60,000 nt of DNA from Takakia lepidozioides. Taxonomy: Eukaryota > Streptophyta > Takakiopsida > Takakiales > Takakiaceae. Positions within the stretch are counted from its first letter, which is position 1. Every line of letters starts with the position of its first letter. A program made the translations under genes and the position numbers. Below are positions 1 through 10,815 of this stretch, in pieces. The notes beneath the pieces were generated by a model. It was given only the letters and a program-made list of their open reading frames with translations, was not told the DNA's origin and searched no databases. The stretch is from assembly GCA_030704615.1 (NCBI GenBank), contig CM060731.1:15998001-16058000 (forward strand), given 5' to 3'.

Positions 1-280
1 ATATAAGAACTATTATTCGAGTGATTATCTAAGGGTGAATGCCTCGTGCAGGTAAGCTGCCAAGCATTTTGATCTTCATAGTGAAAAACTTCAGTGAGAG
101 ATTGGGTTCCACGGAATAGACAATGGAATCTCCCACGGATCTCATAGTATAGAGGGCAATAGAAGAAGTGTTCTTCAGTTTCAATTTCCTGGTTGTGCCC
201 TGTGCAAGCCCGTCCTGTGAGAGAGGAAAAAAACCAGAGCCAAAAAAACTAGAGCGAGAGAGAGAATGTACTCTTAAGAC
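1..280. other. Unassigned left edge, below the LINE 3' repeats
   Basis: No gene is recognised here. Short open frames exist but resemble nothing I know. The stretch lies beyond the minus-strand 3' end of the LINE tail repeats and may be more LINE 3' untranslated sequence or intron of the ABC transporter gene. Purine-rich A/G runs near 220-265 resemble the tail of a retroposon but no clear poly-A boundary or target duplication can be fixed. Confidence 0.3.
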
Positions 281-457
281 GTTGTTTGCCGTAGCCTTGT
301 GGCCATTGACCCCGCGCCCATTTTGGGCGGAAGAGAGATTGTACTCATAAGACATTGTTTGCCGTAGCCTTGTGGCCATTGACTCCGCGCCCAGTTTGAA
401 CGGAACATAACAATGCCGTAGCCTTGTGGCCATTGACTCCGCGCCCAGTTTGAACGG
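281..457 (-). repeat. Tandem repeats in the LINE 3' untranslated tail
   Basis: A unit containing GCCGTAGCCTTGTGGCCATT followed by a CCGCGCCCA block occurs three times, starting near 289, 360 and 413, so spacing is about 71 and 53 bp. A single further copy sits at 1659-1692, at the equivalent place of the second LINE copy. The difference in copy number (three versus one) between two otherwise alike tails shows that the tail is a small variable tandem repeat, as in many LINE 3' ends. The short frames reading MATRLRQ across these units are repeat artefacts, not genes. Confidence 0.75.
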
Positions 458-475
458 AACATAAAGGGACAGAAA

Positions 476-1613
476 CTACCTTTGTCAGGGGCTGACGCCG
501 GTAGTATGATTTACCTTGGAATAAACAGTTGATCGGAGATTTCCAGATATCCTCCAGAAATCTCTTCACACAAGCATCAATGTGTGTGATTTGCCTAATA
601 GCTAGACCCCAAAAGGGCCTGGGCTTTTGGCTCAGCCTCAAGATTTTCAAAGTTGTTAAATAGAGGTACAGGCACAATTTCCTTGATGGAATTGAAGAGG
701 GTGTCCCGTTGGTGAGAGTACCCAGGACAATGAATCAGGAAGTGAATATTGTCTTCAGGTTGCCCACACAACGGGCACTTACAATCCCCCTTTCCTCTCT
801 GCGATTGTTTGTTGTTCAAAGGTAGGCTACCCGCCCTGAGTTTGAATTTCAGTCTAGTGCCGAGGGTGGGTAGACACTTGATGTCATCCATGATGGCCTC
901 ACCCATGTCACAGACTGGAAACAGGTTCAGGGAAGTTTTCTGCCTAACTTCATTTTCTTCAGACAATTTCCTGGCAATAGACATGGCTTCGGAAACTTCA
1001 GCTTCTAAGCCAGATTTATCCAGCAGGGTCATGGCTAGTGGACTAAGATTCAGATCCATCTACCCATTTCCGCCAGGATTTAGCCTGTTTGACAGGGCGG
1101 TCCTGCTTCCAAGATATAGAGTCGATTAACTTAGGATATCTGGTATTAGCCATACCTTGCAGCTGACCCCACCATCTGATTTTGAATTCATCGCGTCGGG
1201 AGCTTAAGGGAGGAATGCCAAACCCACCCCGAACAGCCACATTAGCTGTTTTGGAGCATGCTGACATGCACTCCTTGAGCACCCCGACTTGGATGGATTC
1301 AAGAGACTTAGCCTGGTTGGAGTTATCAACCCATACAGCAGATGCATACTCCAAGGCCGGCCTGATAACGCAGCAAAGCATGGTTTTTTTTACTTCAGAG
1401 TTGATCCCTCTGCAGTGGAAAAATTTAGTGAGACCCAGCGCTTTGCGTTTGCCAGATTGAACCACTCTTTGAATATGTGCTTCCCAATTACAGTTGGAGG
1501 AAAACTCAACGCCAAGATAGGTGTAGGAGGGGAGAACAGGAATCTCTTGGCTTCCCCACTGCCACTTGAGATCGCCTCCTCCTTCCCCCCGGTCGTTGCG
1601 CATTTACTGACAT
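476..1613 (-). mobile_element. LINE copy A, 5'-truncated non-LTR retrotransposon fragment
   Basis: This is the 3' part of a LINE read on the minus strand. It matches copy B (1731-2870) in the same order: end of the reverse transcriptase region, thumb-like segment, C-terminal zinc motif and 3' tail. Homology with copy B stops at about 1613, where the 3' tail of copy B begins directly. Copies A and B are therefore head-to-tail. Truncation at the 5' side is normal for LINEs, which integrate by target-primed reverse transcription starting at the 3' end. No target-site duplication could be fixed. Confidence 0.8.
595..1603 (-). pseudogene. LINE copy A ORF remnant: post-RT region and C-terminal zinc motif
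   Basis: The upstream part (1043-1603) begins in the NDRGEGG segment that follows the polymerase core in copy B and continues through the LPSYTYLGVEF motif, which is typical of the region just after the RT fingers and palm. The downstream part (595-1059) is in another frame, so a frameshift near 1050 breaks the gene. It contains the C-x2-C ... H-x4-C zinc ribbon seen as CPLCGQPEDNIHFLIHCP, common in LINE pol C-termini. The endonuclease and polymerase core are absent. This copy cannot encode an active protein. Confidence 0.8.
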
Positions 1614-4228
1614 TGGGCAGAAGAGAGAGAGATTGTACTCATAAGACGTCGTTTGCCGTAGCCTTGTGGCCATTGACCCCGCGCCCAGTTTGAGCGGGAA
1701 CAAAAGGGACAGAACCTACCTCTGTCAGGGGCTGACGTTGGTAGTAAGACTTACCTCCATATATAGAACTAATCCGGGTTTTCCAGATATCCTCTAGAAA
1801 TCCCTTCACACAAGCATCAATCTGCTGTGTGTGATTTGCACCAAAAACTAGGCCTCAGGAGGGCCTGGGCTTTTGGCTCAGCCTCGAGACTTTCAAAGTT
1901 GGTAAACAGGGGTACAGGCACAATTCCCTTAATAGATTTGAAGAGAGCATCTCTTTGGTGAGAGAACCCTGGACAGTGTATCAGAAAATGAATACTGTCT
2001 TCAGATTGCCCACACAACGGGCAATTGCACTCTCCCTTTCCTCTCTGCTTCTGTTTGCTGTTCAAAGGTAGGCTTCCTGCCCTGAGTTTAAATTTCAGTC
2101 TAGTACCGAGTAGACCCTTGAGGTCATCCAAGATGTCCTCCCCCATGTCACAGACTGGAACCAAGTTTTCTAACTAACTTCATTTTCATCAGACAATCTC
2201 ATGGCAACAGACATGGCTGAGGACACTACAGCCTCTAAGTCAGATTTATCCAGCAGGGTCAAGACTCGCGGATCCAGGTCCAGGTCCTTGAGGATCTCTT
2301 CTACTCTCTTCTGCCAGGACTTAGCCTGTTTGACAGGGCGGTCCTGTTTCCAAGATATAGAGTCGATTAACTTAGGATATCTGGTGTTGGGCATATGTTG
2401 CAGCTGACATATCTGACCTTGAATTCATCTCGTCGGGAGCTTAAGGACGGAATGCCAAACTCACCCCGAACAGCCACATTGGCTGTTTTGGAGCATGCTG
2501 ACATACACTCCTTAAGCACCCCCACTTGAATGGATTCTAGAGACTTAGCCTGGTTGGAGTTATCAACCCATATAGCAGATCCGTACTCCAAGGCAGGTCT
2601 AATAACGCGACAAAGCATGGTTTTCTTAACCTCAGAGTTGACCCCTCTGCAGTGGAAAAATTTAGTGAGCCCCAGAGCTTTGCCCTTGCCAGTTTGAACA
2701 ACTTTCCGGATATGTGCATCCCAATTACAATTGGAGGAGAACTCAACGCCCAGGTAAGTGTAGGAAGGGAGGACCGGGATCTCTTGACTACCCCACTGCC
2801 ACTTCAGATCACTTCCTCCCTCTCCTCTGTCGTTGAATGCTACCACTGCACATTTGCTGACATTAGCCTCTAGCCCCCAGAGATCAAAGTATCTCTTTGC
2901 GCAATCAATCAACTCCTGGAGATTGGTTGGAGTCTCCCCTATGCCTGCGAAGTCATCCGCAAACATAAGGGCTGGTATGGTGGTATCACCCACCCTTAAC
3001 CCAAATCCCTCACTTTCCACATCCTCGAGGAGTTGATTGATGAAAACATTGAAGAGCAGAGGGGAGAGAGTACATCCTTGAGCTACACCTTGGTCTATGT
3101 CAAAGAAGTTGGACTTCTGTCCGTTAACAGTGACACAGCTTTTGGTGTGAGCATACAAGTTGTGGACAACTCTCCACATCTTTCCCTTGATCCCACAAGA
3201 CCAGAGGCGGAACCATAGGCCATCTCTCCACAATGTGTCATAAGCCTTTTTGACATCCAGGAAAAAGACATAAGTGGGTTTCCCTTCTTTTTTCCTTCCC
3301 TGGATAATCTGGCTTAGAGTGAAGATATGATCCACACAGCCCCTGTTTCGCCGAAAGCCAGCTTGGCCTTCGTGGAAACAACCTCTAGACTCCAGATCAA
3401 CCTCGAGACGAGTACTTATAACTCTGCAGAATGTCTTGCCAACAGCATTGAGGAGCGTGATGCCACGGTAGTTCCCCGGTTCTTCTCTGTCACCCTTCTT
3501 GTATAGATTGACAATGACCCCTGTCGCCAGCGAAAGGGGATCATTTCAGTCTTCCAGATAAGGTTAAAGAGGAGAACTAGGGCCTCTATCACGGGATCGC
3601 CACCGTGCTTGATAAGCTCGTTGACAATACCATCAGGTCCACCAGCTTTATATCCATTTAAATGTTCAATTGCTTCCACAATCTCAGAAGAACTAATGGG
3701 AGCATTATAAGCCATTGAAATATACTCCAGTTCATCAGGGCTGTTTTGAATCATAGGAACAGTTTTTCCAACTGTGTCCCTCCATTCAGCAGAAGACCCC
3801 TCACTGTTAGACCTAGAAGTTCTGCCAAGGATACTGTAGTGAGTTTCAAAGGTTTTGACAATGTCAACCGATGAAGTCACCACTGCACCTTTAGTAGTCT
3901 TCAGCGCTTGTACTTGCTGACCGTTTTTCGGCTTGTACAAACGTTGAAGGGCCAACCAGAATTTCTTGTCATTACCACCATGGTGGTTTGAGTTTATTTC
4001 ACTGTATAACTTGTCCCAGTATAATTTCTTCTGAGACCTAACAAGCTGATTGATATCTTTACGGAGCTGGTAGTACCTCGCCCACAATTCTCTGTTGGTT
4101 TCCAAATTGCAGCACTCTTTATAGAGGGCTCGTCTCTCAGCTATCTTGAGTTTAATCTCATTAGTCCACCAATTAACTGCTCTACCACAGACAATTAGTT
4201 TCCTCCCAATGATCTTGTCAGCCACGGA
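1614..4228 (-). mobile_element. LINE copy B, 5'-truncated non-LTR retrotransposon
   Basis: The element runs on the minus strand from about 4228 (5' truncated edge, next to a GA microsatellite) to its 3' tail at 1614-1730. It keeps the region before the polymerase, the whole RT core and the C-terminal zinc motif. It has no apurinic-type endonuclease domain, which would lie further 5'. It lies 3' of the last visible exon of the ABC transporter gene, on the same strand, most likely inside an intron of that gene. Confidence 0.85.
1817..4228 (-). pseudogene. LINE copy B reverse transcriptase, frameshifted
   Basis: Read on the minus strand, 4228-3510 gives the segment before the polymerase, ending in the RT motif region KAGGPDGI, which precedes the fingers of LINE polymerases. 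A frameshift near 3510 moves the frame, and 3335-2420 then gives the RT core: FLDVKKAYDTLW (motif A, catalytic Asp), QGVAQGCTLSPLLFNVFIN (motif B) and LMFADDFAGI (motif C, the two catalytic Asp). A deletion of about 5 bp near 2415 compared with copy A shifts the frame again. A stop near 2170 separates the last part, which has the zinc motif CPLCGQSEDSIHFLIHCP. The motif A wording (DVKKAYDTLW) is closer to CR1/Jockey/RTE-like or R-type polymerases than to the plant L1 pattern. The clade is an inference that needs a tree. Confidence 0.85.
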
Positions 4229-4230
4229 GG

Positions 4231-4256
4231 AAGAGAGAGAGAGAGAGAGAGAGAGA
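4231..4256. repeat. GA dinucleotide microsatellite
   Basis: About 12 uninterrupted GA units sit exactly between the 5' edge of LINE copy B and the last visible exon of the ABC transporter gene. It marks the integration boundary and may have been the target, or may have expanded later. Confidence 0.85.
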
Positions 4257-4288
4257 TGTGTTGTTGGTTTAACAGCAGAGAGCCTCAC

Positions 4289-7200
4289 CTGCCAGCCTCT
4301 GGAGCAAGTCCAGTCACATAGTACACAACACATGACCAAATGATAGCTTCCACAACGGAATATGGAAGTCTCAATAGCCAGCTGGGAACTGAAAACGCCC
4401 AACCAGGATAAAAGAGATTATCCCGTTGTTTGTAGAAGATCGGAAGCCGTCCCACTGTCATAGACATCTCTGAGAATCCGTTGAACATCATGTGCACTAA
4501 TGAAAAGAAAAGAACACTCAAATATAGAGTCCCATTCAGTTCATCAGTCGGATGCAGCCGTGTCCGAAAGAATAGAGTCCCTGTGACAAATGCAGTAAAT
4601 GCTACCTGCCAAGCAGACGATGCGTTGATATCAATTGTTTGTGCCTGTCAATCAGAATCCTCACAACTTGACGGCACAATATGATAATCGGAAAAGACTT
4701 CTAGCACTCCAAAAGCACCTTGCCTGATCATTGCAACCAAAATGTCAAATACTCAGAATGAAATATTACCTGACAAGTTCGAAAGATGTATAAGAATCTA
4801 TTTCTTTTCATCAGTAACCACTCCCTTTCTGTGCATGCTTTCAGGAGCTCCCACTTCGAAAGTGCAAATTTTGTGTCCACAAGAGCAGCAGCGTGACTTT
4901 TGGCCTTGTCGTAAGGTGTAGAAAGGTACTCAGTCAATTCTTTCCCAACTTCAAACTGCTTAAAAGCACTTGCTATCTTGTCCACAGGGACAAACTCGTA
5001 CGGCCTACTGTTGTCAGCCCAATACTGCTCTTGGTCCTTTTTTGATGTAACCTGTCCCATTCATACTCGGTAATTAGATCCATAACCACATGGTGCCAGT
5101 TTGTCTTTCATGCTGCATCTCAAGTACCACTAGCATCTCAATGGAAATTCCATGTATTGGCCATGACTGCATGGTGCCCACTTTTTTGCTGTATTTTTGT
5201 GGCAGAAAGGACTAATAACTTGGCAAACTGCATACATTACCTCCTGAAGGAAGTCTGCAACACCTTTCCGAGGTGGGAGCTTAAAACCTAGAGTCTCAAA
5301 AAACTCCAAGATCCTCTCACGTGGGCCTAAGTAAACAATGTGACCCTCAGACATAAGTAAAATGTCATCGAACAGCTCAAATGTCTCCGGTGCAGGCTGA
5401 AGGAGAGCCATCAACACTGTCCCCTCCAACAAATGTACAAAATTCTGTGTGCACTTGACAATCTGGAACGTTGTAGAACTGTCCAGACCAGTTGATATCT
5501 CATCCATGAACAACGTCTTCTTTGGGCCAACTACCATCTCACCTGCATACAATACCAGCACACAAGCAACAAAAATGTCATGCTAAGATCAATATCTTTC
5601 TACACTCAAGAGGTATTAATTGCATCAAAACCTAATAAGGATGGTGGAAAAGGCAGAGAAATTTATCTAGCCTAGAATAAAACATTTTAATGTGAAGTAA
5701 TATATTATCATTTGAAATCATCTACATTCCAAACGGAAAACAAAAAAGACCTTTTCTCCAGAATGACAATATAAAGATTTGTGTGGTAAAGGCTACCAGA
5801 TGAGTCTGTAAAGAAGAGAGCATACAAAAATCCAGAAAACAACGCACCCCAAAATCAAGGAAGAAGTATTGCAGCTCCTTGGCATATCCTACCACATAAT
5901 TTAAAAATAGTTACAAGCAATGATGCTTGATTTCATGAACTTTCCATGCGGAAGATAGAGGGGTGAAGGAGGTCATGATGCTCAGGAACCCACCAGTGGT
6001 CACACGTTTTTTCTGACCTCCAGAAATACCCCGAAGCATCTCATTGCCAACAACAATATCAGCACATAATTCAAGGCCGAGCACCTTCATGATGTAGTCA
6101 GTTGACAAACTGTGCTTGCTCCCTTGTACAGCGGTTGCCTGAGTTCCATGGCAAGTTCCAGGTTTTGCACATTAGTAGCTGTGGCCACATGAATATGCAA
6201 AACCCCAGGTATGCCAGCAACATCAACCGCCCAGACAGATACAATGTTCAAAGGCTCTGACCTTCATGTAAGCATCGATGTCCGGATCCGGGCGAATATT
6301 TAGTTGCGTTTCTCTACGAGCTAGTTCTGTAAGCATATCTGCAACATCATTCAGATAAAGTAAACTGTAAGAGATACAATTCCCTTGGATTTATACTTGA
6401 TTGCTGACTTTGTGTCATGACTCAGATTCAGAAAGCAACGTTGGATGTCCCAGGAGAGGAGTACCATATTTATAGCCAACTCCTTGGCAACGTGCCGCAA
6501 AGTCCAAAGTCTCCCGTACTGTCAGTTCTCCAATGTGAGCATCATTTTGACTGATATATGCAGCTGTCCTTTGAGGCACAAATTCTGTGAATGCACATCC
6601 ATTATATGTAACCGAGCCAGTGGTCTGCGACAATCCATCACAGCATCAAGTCCAGCGAGATCCCACACAACTTTCAGTAAACAGTAAAAGCACGTACAAG
6701 CCACATAAGAAGTAAAACTACCCTAAACACTACACTCAGCAGTGGCCCTTTGGCCAGTGAATATGACCAGTTGTCATCAATAAATGACATAAGCGAACCA
6801 CATAAGCTCACCTCTGAAGCACATTACTCTCTCCAAAAACCCCCAGGGAGCTCTCAACCCTACCTATACCCCATAATTCCTGTATAGGTCTAGGACACCC
6901 CGAGGTCACATGTTCAACAACTCCTCATTCACGACGTGTGAAGAGCATACCCTCAAATCTTTGGCAAGTTTGCCGGCCAAAGCCAACAAGAGAGTCGATT
7001 TTCCAGAACCTGGTGGTCCAAGTAGCAATGTCATCCTGTCATGTATCCAACAAGCCAAGAGGAAGAAAATATAACCTTCAGATTTTGTTTGCTAAAGACA
7101 AACCACTGCAAGTGGATCTTCCTTACAACAGCGTCAGACACTCCTAATGTAAGCCCATCATGCAATGTCAAACTTATCTGCAGCCTAGAAAATGAGAGCA

Positions 7201-8285
7201 TCTGCAACGTACACTGACATAAGTCTCATTTCCCAAAAACTGGATGCCGCCACTTAAAGTATAGGTGTCGGTACAGGTCTTCAAATTTTCAACTTACCTT
7301 CCAGGTCTGATGCATCCACTGACATCATGCAGGATTGGAAAGTCGTGCTTATTCGAGGGGAGCATCTTGCAAGCCCCTAACAAAGACTGCAGCAAACAAG
7401 CATCCTGTTATATGGTACGTAAGAGCAATTTAGCGGTGATTGATTCTCGGTTGGCTGAAGGTACTTAACAGGGGCCACGAATCAAGTGAAGCTTTGCGGC
7501 CATGTAACTTAGCAAAACCTCGGCAAACCTTACCTCAATCAAGTTGCGACCAGAGTTGAACAGAGTTGGCAGAGACCGAGTTCCAACATAAATGTCTGCG
7601 TCAATGGACAAATTCTCAAATCGCACCTCAACTTTAGGCAATTCTATGCCAACCCTGCATGTACAAATCTCATATGGTTCAAAATCGACGGTCCGATAAT
7701 TAAATTATAAGGTAGTTCGGCAGAGGACGCAACAACATGCCTATGCCTATGCCTGGGATAAGGAGCCGACCGAGACCGATAGCCTTTCGACACCGGCATG
7801 AAGTAGGACTCGGTACAGGAAAGTCTACTGTACAGGGATATATTTTTGCTCAGTGAGAGATTAAAATGTAACCATGACACCTGCACAAAGCATAGCGAAC
7901 GAAAGAAAAGGGGAAAGACTAACCTGTCAATGCGTTCTTTCACTTTACTGAGGAGACGCTCGTTATCCTGCTCGCTCGTAGCCAAAGCCTTCTCGACAAC
8001 CCGTTGCCGCTGACCCCGTTCTAAATGTCTAACATCAACATGCTTTGGGTGTTTGTCTCCGTCAACTCCAGCTACGTGCTCAAGAATTGCGGTATGAAGA
8101 CGGTCATAAGTGGGGAGCTTCTCAAGAGCAGCCCACTTGAGAGCCTCGAGATCGTCTTCCTCATACTCGGTGCTGGAGCGCCGAGCAAATGCTTCACGGC
8201 CCTCCCCGGTGTCCCGCCATACTCTTGCCCCTCCATGTTTGCGCTCAAACCAAATATCTCCCTCTGGAACTGCTGCCTCTGCCAT
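4289..8285 (-). CDS. PDR-type (full-size ABCG) ABC transporter, N-terminal half, partial
   Basis: Pleiotropic-drug-resistance ABC transporters are membrane exporters of hormones, waxes and secondary metabolites. Ten exons with consistent phase are visible on the minus strand: 7924-8285, 7534-7654, 7298-7386, 6951-7035, 6465-6624, 6262-6338, 5994-6138, 5241-5542, 4770-5051 and 4289-4605. The start ATG at 8285 is the only ATG available in this frame. The protein opens with a cytosolic PDR N-domain ([18 protein letters not shown]). The first nucleotide-binding domain has Walker [10 protein letters not shown], the signature [13 protein letters not shown] and Walker [17 protein letters not shown]. 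It then passes PDR blocks ([10 protein letters not shown]-like and [14 protein letters not shown]) into the first membrane domain ([32 protein letters not shown]). Exon 10 ends at a GTGAGG donor. The second ATP-binding and membrane halves are not found at lower coordinates, where two LINE copies lie. They are either beyond the window or lost. Full-size members are about 1,400 residues and only about 550 are seen here. The substrate cannot be told. Confidence 0.9.
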
Positions 8286-9400
8286 TTTCCACTGTCCTGC
8301 AGGATTCTGTATACAATTCAATTGGGTGCAGGACTACTCCAAAAACTGCCTATTCTTCCGTACTAATACCATTCTGGACATAGTTTTGCAGAACTCATCA
8401 AGTATTCCATCGATGCTGCGAAATTGTGCAGTGCAAAGTCGAACAAATAATCTCGGGATCACTCCTCACTCTGCATGCACAGCAACAGCGATTCCCCAAC
8501 GTTGTTAACATGAATGGCTACAACTGTCAAGCAATCGAGAGAGGATTCACAATAAAGGAGGCGGGATGATGCATGACACCGCATGCGAGGCATGCGAGGC
8601 ATGCCCCACTTGCAGCTACTTAAAGCGTATCCATGCAACTCGAAGCCCACCCAAACCTACAACGAATTACACCAGGTGCAGTGAGGCTGCAAACGAAAAG
8701 GTGAAGGAAACGGCGCTCGTGTGCAGAGTAGCAGCCCAGGCGTCCGCTGCTCATGCATAGCGATCATCTACAACGGCTGGGTGACGTCATAGTGTGTGTT
8801 TTACGTGTGACCTCACAAAATTTCGTAACAGAACCTCTAGTGTTGCAGCGAGCACGACCGTCAACCAACCTCACGGAATGCGCCGCACTCTACTACTCAA
8901 CTACTGCAATTGTCCATCGATCTTCCCACGGGCCCAGCCGCCGGTGGCATGCTCCTTTCCTGCACACCTCCAAGCCATATATGGCTGGCTTGCATGACTG
9001 CAGCCTCTTTCGACCCATCAGCATCTCCTTTCCACCTCCTTCCTTGTTTCGTGCCGTCTTTGTGACCTTTCCTCCATCCCCTTCCGAGATTTCAGTGGCA
9101 AGCTTTGCACATGTGAGAGACTGTCGTAATTAAGCACACTACCTACCGACCAGCAGCGAGCAAACACTACGCCCCTACCGCACAAGAGTCATCCACACAG
9201 CGACTCATGCACGCAGAATGCTCACCTCAACACTCCTCCTGCCGGCACGCACCTCAGAGCTGCGCTTCCCCTCCCTCCCCCTCTCTGTCTCTCTGTCTCT
9301 CTCTCTTGCATGAATGCATGCGCTGTGTATATATACTAACTAAGCTGCCAAAGAGTTCGGATATGGGGTCAATTTAAATAATTAATACTTATAGTGTCCA
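8286..9400 (-). promoter_or_regulatory. Putative upstream region of the ABC transporter gene
   Basis: This stretch lies 5' of the transporter start codon on its strand. Visible sequence motifs are a perfect bZIP palindrome TGACGTCA at 8782-8789, an ACGTG core near 8803, a perfect CArG-like palindrome CCATATATGG at 8975-8984, a CT-rich tract at 9270-9308 and a TATATATA run near 9327. TGACG-type elements bind TGA-class bZIP factors and are common in stress-induced PDR promoters. Any function here is an inference. No other gene is seen. Confidence 0.35.
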
Positions 9401-10670
9401 TCCAGCCTAGTCTATACTTGGCTTGGTTTTATGTTTTTGAAAGGCCCGAGAGAGGCAGAATTTTATTGAAAATGCTGAAAAAATGACAGGCCATGGAGGC
9501 TGAGAAAGGGGTCACCCCCCCCACCCCGGTTACTTATAATAACTTAAGTTAAAAAAAGCCTTCAAATCTCAGTGGGCGAGAGTACCCTGGAATATAGAGA
9601 CAAACATTCTATAACCAGTCACTGTTACTTTGCTGTACGTTTTTGAATTGTACCACCAAGAAAGCGGTTGCGGTTTTTTCTCTAAGTACTTCCGGTTAAA
9701 AACCCTTGACAGCCTTGATGCAAGTTATAGGCTTAGCAGCTATGGTCTCCCTTTAACATCTATCCTTCCATGTTGTTTCATCCATTCTAAATGACTCATA
9801 GATAGGTAACATCATCTAGGTAGTATGATTTTCAACATCTTCTTTTCATGTTGCCTCTTAAACAAGCGGCTAGGACGGTATGGCCTTTTTTTTTTTTAAC
9901 ATTTAAAGTATGGCTCCTCTTTGTGAAATTGCAATCTACTTCCATCCATAATAAACTTGAGAATTCATCCATTTATTTTTCATAAGTTTTTCAATAACAG
10001 ATATGATATTTGAGCGAGGTGTTACTTGGAAAAGGCACATCATGGAAGTAGTTTTCAGCAAAGGAGAGGAGGCAACACCTTGGCCTAGCCTGCTGTTGTT
10101 GCACCGGGCAGTAAAAAGAAGGATTAGGATTTACTATAGATACGATTTAGCAATATATCAAACAACACCACTTCTCTATGTGAAAGAAATTTCCTGGAGG
10201 GCTACGTCCAACTTGGTTGAATGCTACATTTCATTATTTTTACTACTTAAGCCCTAAGTTTCTTTATGGGTTATGTGCTGTTGGGTTGTGTCACACTGAC
10301 TCAAGACGACTCACAAGAAACTGGCAGAGACGGAGTCTTCTTGGCATGATACTAAACAGAGAGGCGAGAAGAGAGATGATGATGAGAAGAAGCAGGACTC
10401 CAATCCACAGTTTGCGTGGGCCCCCACACAATTGGCTTCTTGGTGAGGCATCGCCGGGCATTCAATGCATCAGGCCCCAGGGACTGCAAGATGGATGAAC
10501 GGCGGCTGTCCATCTGGACGGATGGAAGTATCTGCGACAATCGCGGCAACGGGAGTGCAAGGGAGGCGCGGCACGTAAGTGAAAGAGACCCGGCATTCAT
10601 CCAATTCCGGCGGAGTTTATGCCGCGAAGTTGCCCACGCGCCTGCACAGAAATTCTGTGCCGGTGTGCAG
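9401..10670. other. Intergenic, no gene recognised
   Basis: AT-rich DNA with homopolymer runs (for example T near 9888). From about 10300 it becomes more GC-rich. Short open frames at 10352-10921 follow the base composition and do not resemble a known protein. A short perfect hairpin GCACAGAA-a-TTCTGTGC lies at 10645-10661. Confidence 0.5.
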
Positions 10671-10815
10671 TTTTTGTGACGTGGCAGGACGGGGAGTCTA
10701 CGGGCGCGCTTTCGACAGGCCGACGGTTTTAGGCTGTGCCGCCGTGCACTTTTGTGACGTGGCAGGGCGGGGAGTTTGCGGCGCACTTTCGACAGGCCGA
10801 CGGTGCTAGGGCTGC
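10671..10815. repeat. Two-copy 78-bp tandem repeat carrying TGACGTGGC
   Basis: The block from TTTTGTGACGTGGCAGG to CTTTCGACAGGCCGACGGT occurs twice, with TGACGTGGC at 10677-10685 and again at 10755-10763, a period of 78 bp. The copies differ at several positions. TGACGTGGC is a C-box/G-box hybrid, a classical high-affinity plant bZIP site. Whether it regulates anything is unknown, as no gene is recognised within several hundred bases. Confidence 0.75.

Noticed and set aside
281-457. CRISPR-like array
   Set aside because: Units are long, imperfect and adjoining, without regular spacers, and belong to a LINE tail in a plant genome.
29-462. Minus-strand frames repeating MATRLRQ
   Set aside because: They are translations of the LINE tail minisatellite, not a repeat protein.
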